Shown here piece after piece: positions 61,393 to 64,000 of a stretch of 64,000 nucleotides of DNA. Made by a program: the position numbers and the translations under genes. The stretch lies in NCBI GenBank assembly GCA_010645155.1, contig CM021316.1, positions 11,032,119 to 11,096,118 of the forward strand. The letters are read 5' to 3'. Below the pieces are notes generated by a model, which did no database searches, was not told where the DNA came from, and saw only the letters and a program-made list of their open reading frames with translations. Each line of letters opens with the position of its first letter. The first letter of the stretch is position 1. Source of the stretch: Tigriopus japonicus (Eukaryota; Arthropoda; Copepoda; Harpacticoida; Harpacticidae).

Positions 61393-64000
61393 CTGGAATA
61401 AAGAGCAATTGGCACCATAAAGGATCACGAAACGCTCATTAGGGTCCCTTTCTTGGGAAAGTATTGTCGTCTGTGTCTAATTGGAACACAGACGCAGAAG
61501 TGGTGGAACAACGTTGAGACAACCTTCTTGACTTTTTTCAGACGACTCGTTTAAAATAGTGCGTCAGAGAATAAATGATTAATTCAGCAATTAAGCGAAT
61601 TCCGAGAATAGCTATGAAAATAATTTCAGCTCGGAGAGTTGGAATTTCAAATTTCTGTGAAGTCATTAAATCTTAATTTAAAGAGACAGACATAGTTCTT
61701 GCTGATCAAAGATGATGGAGGCAATTTTGTCTTTATTTGTACTTGCTGTATTCAATAATTTGAAAGACGTTCCTAAATTTTAGATCAACATTGTTTCATG
61801 ACTCTTGATTTGGTATAGTATGTCAGAAAGAGCAAGGACTGCTTTGTTCTTTCCTTGAATTATTCAACAGATCAAAGCGTCAAAGTACTGTTTCCCTTAA
61901 GAAAGACAAATATTGAAAAACGTTCGTATATGTGGGTGATCTCCAATATTTTGGCCGTCGACAGACCAAGCATGTATTTCCTTTCAATCATACTTCTTGT
62001 GACAATAAATGATTGCTTTATTCTTGGCTCAAGCTGTATTGTAGGAAGAATGAATGTGCGTGAACCATTCGTAATTTTTAATACACCGAACAACTGCATC
62101 GTTCATGTTGATCAACCCAAAAAAGATTTAGACTTGAATGATCGAACGAGATTGCCTATGTCGCCATTTTATTGTTTTTTTTTTGCATTTTTTGCATGTT
62201 TTCGCAATGTTTTTTTTTCTTTTTCGACCAAATAAATTAATGTAGCAACACTTGGCTTAACCTTCCATTCATTTTTGATGATTTTCGAGTCACGAGTCTT
62301 TGTTTACCTCAATAATCTTTTAACTTCAAGAACAGGGTTTTAGCCTTTCCTCAAAAAAGGAACGGATTACAGTTAACGTTCCTGCATCTCAAATGAGGAA
62401 CGCTTTACTCCTGAACTCCTTTTGGAAAAAAGAAATGGCATTATAAAGTACAAATTACTTTTTTTTCAAATAGGCATTATGTTCAGGGTGATTAAAGGTG
62501 TGATTTTAAACATCTTACAATTAGTTTTAAAGGCAATAAATAGTTGAATACATCTTGTTTCATGTAGGTAGTTGCTGTTCAGTTTTTATGTTCAAGAGTT
62601 ATTTTCAGTTTTCCAAAAAGTATCACTTCAAAAAAAATTAAAGCTATAAAAAAGCATTTTAAGACACTGCCATTCAACACTTATTTGAAATTTCTTAAAG
62701 TCTCGGAAACTTTGTGATTCAATAGCTAACACGGTAACCCTTTGGATCCCCCGACTTGTATATTTGCTCACACTTGATTTCTTCACCATCGTTCTCAAAA
62801 CCCTTATGGTTAAATATGTTTATGTATGTGGTTATATTTTTATATTATGATAGCTTCAATATGGGTAAAGATTTGGCTCAAGGTATGTAAACTTAAGTGC
62901 TCGTGATATCAATTAACAAGCGAAATCGCGTAAAAAAGTTGGCAAACTTTAGGCGTAATTTCGTTTTAAAGTTTTAAAAATGAATAGAAAAAAGAGCATA
63001 ACAACTCTGCTTGTGTGAGTCCACAATAAAAAATAATCAAAAGTAATGCGGAGGGAAAAAGTAACGAGTAACGAGTACTTTTTGGGGTTTTTGGCCATTA
63101 AAATTACCCCATTTTTGAAATGTAATGGCATTAAAGTTCCTTTTGCAAAAAAAAGAACCAATTACTGTACTTTCGTTCCTTGTAAGTTCGTTACAGCTGC
63201 CCTGCTTAAAAATAATAACTAAATACAACTGACGAATTTGATTTATCCTGAGAGAGTGATATCCAAGTTGGTTCCAACATTTAAAAAGGGGTAATAGTGA
63301 CGATCTGAGGTCCGAATGAAAGGGCAATAAAACAGCGTTGCCAGAAAATTCCAAATCACTAGCTTGAATTTAGAAAATGGCATATACCACAGATAACACC
63401 TCACAATTAAAACGTGTTCTACTTTCAAAACAAAAACAAAACATCTTAACATATTGCCCTAAGGAAAATTCTCCATTTTTAGATTATTGATGACAATGAT
63501 GAGTATTTTTGATCTGACATTAATTCTTTTGAGTAAAGTTTTCTATCTGGAACATTTCAATTTCTCTAACTCATTACTGTTTTGTTTTCCAAATTTATTA
63601 GCTGAATTGCCAAAGCATGACATTAACACAAGTTGCTTCAATCTTGCCGAATCTGACCTTTCTTTTATGATGTTTCGTGGCATGATTGGTTGGAAAAGTT
63701 ATGGCAACACTTGTTCCTTCTGCGTCAGAACCTCATATCGTCACTTTTAAACTGAAAGGGACTATTTTTAAAAACAAAACGTTCTGTCAAAAGTTTCTTA
63801 AACAAATCAATAAAAAAACTAGAAGCGTATTACTCTTCCTTTTTGGCATTTATGGTATAATAACAGCAACCCGTGCCATTTTTGACGAATCTATTCAATA
63901 ACAACTAATTTGAACCATTTTCACAGACTCAAGTCCTTCCCAACTTCGGAAAAACTCGTAAATCGATTCGATTTCCTCGAATCATTGCCAAGATTCGTTT
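61393..64000. other. Region upstream of the acetyltransferase exons, no exon found
   Basis: The missing start of the acetyltransferase could be here but I could not find a fitting minus-strand exon. Other open frames, such as 61855-62235, show no known domain. The only possible structure is the weak hAT-like candidate at 62333-63204. Confidence 0.35.
62333..63204. mobile_element. Possible hAT-like element (CAGGG...CCCTG)
   Basis: CAGGGTTTTAG with nearby AGGAACGGATTACAGTTAAC at the left faces CCAATTACTGTACTTTCGTT and GTTCGTTACAGCTGCCCTG at the right. Both sides have AACG/GTTACA-type motifs typical of some hAT MITEs. TIR identity is weak and no target duplication is clear. Confidence 0.35.

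Overview
The window is eukaryotic nuclear DNA, most likely from an arthropod and perhaps a crustacean such as a copepod. It is AT-rich and intron-rich, with short exons, GT-AG introns, long repeat-filled gaps and two runs of N (23511-23538 and 49698-50102). No rRNA, tRNA, CRISPR or prokaryote-like operon was seen.

Four genes can be supported. (1) Positions 4301-24100, + strand, hold the 3' part of a papilin-type extracellular matrix gene in 11 coding exons. Domain order is half a Kunitz domain, three complete Kunitz domains, a proline/acidic linker, an antistasin-like cysteine module, a WAP domain, three Ig domains and a C-terminal PLAC domain. All splice phases agree and give 825 codons plus a stop. 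The 5' part was not found and should lie upstream of the window. (2) Positions 40745-41080, + strand, hold a compact intronless gene with TATA box, initiator and poly(A) signal. It encodes a 111-residue secreted protein with a Gly-His run and two six-cysteine modules built around CxCxxCxC; its family is not recognised. (3) Positions 52923-58836, + strand, hold a complete six-exon, 527-residue rhodopsin-class GPCR of the FMRFamide-receptor-like type. (4) Positions 61392-59198, - strand, hold the last four exons of a membrane-anchored GNAT acetyltransferase resembling the NAT8/camello group. It converges tail-to-tail with the GPCR.

Most of the rest is mobile DNA. Many short non-autonomous elements with terminal inverted repeats (TIRs) can be delimited by eye. 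Several families share a (G/C)TGATG terminus flanked by TA, and some are nested two or three deep. There are also hAT-like elements (one with a perfect 8-bp target duplication), a pogo-like element, two foldback elements and a 25-bp minisatellite of about 33 units (about 26505-27345) that creates false long ORFs in all frames.

Layout: 1-4300 upstream repeats; 4301-24100 papilin with element-filled introns; 24101-40600 repeats and minisatellite; 40608-41500 secreted-protein gene; 41501-52750 mostly unassigned sequence with nested elements; 52749-59135 GPCR; 59198-61392 acetyltransferase; 61393-64000 unassigned. The four genes show no shared pathway and appear to be ordinary neighbours.
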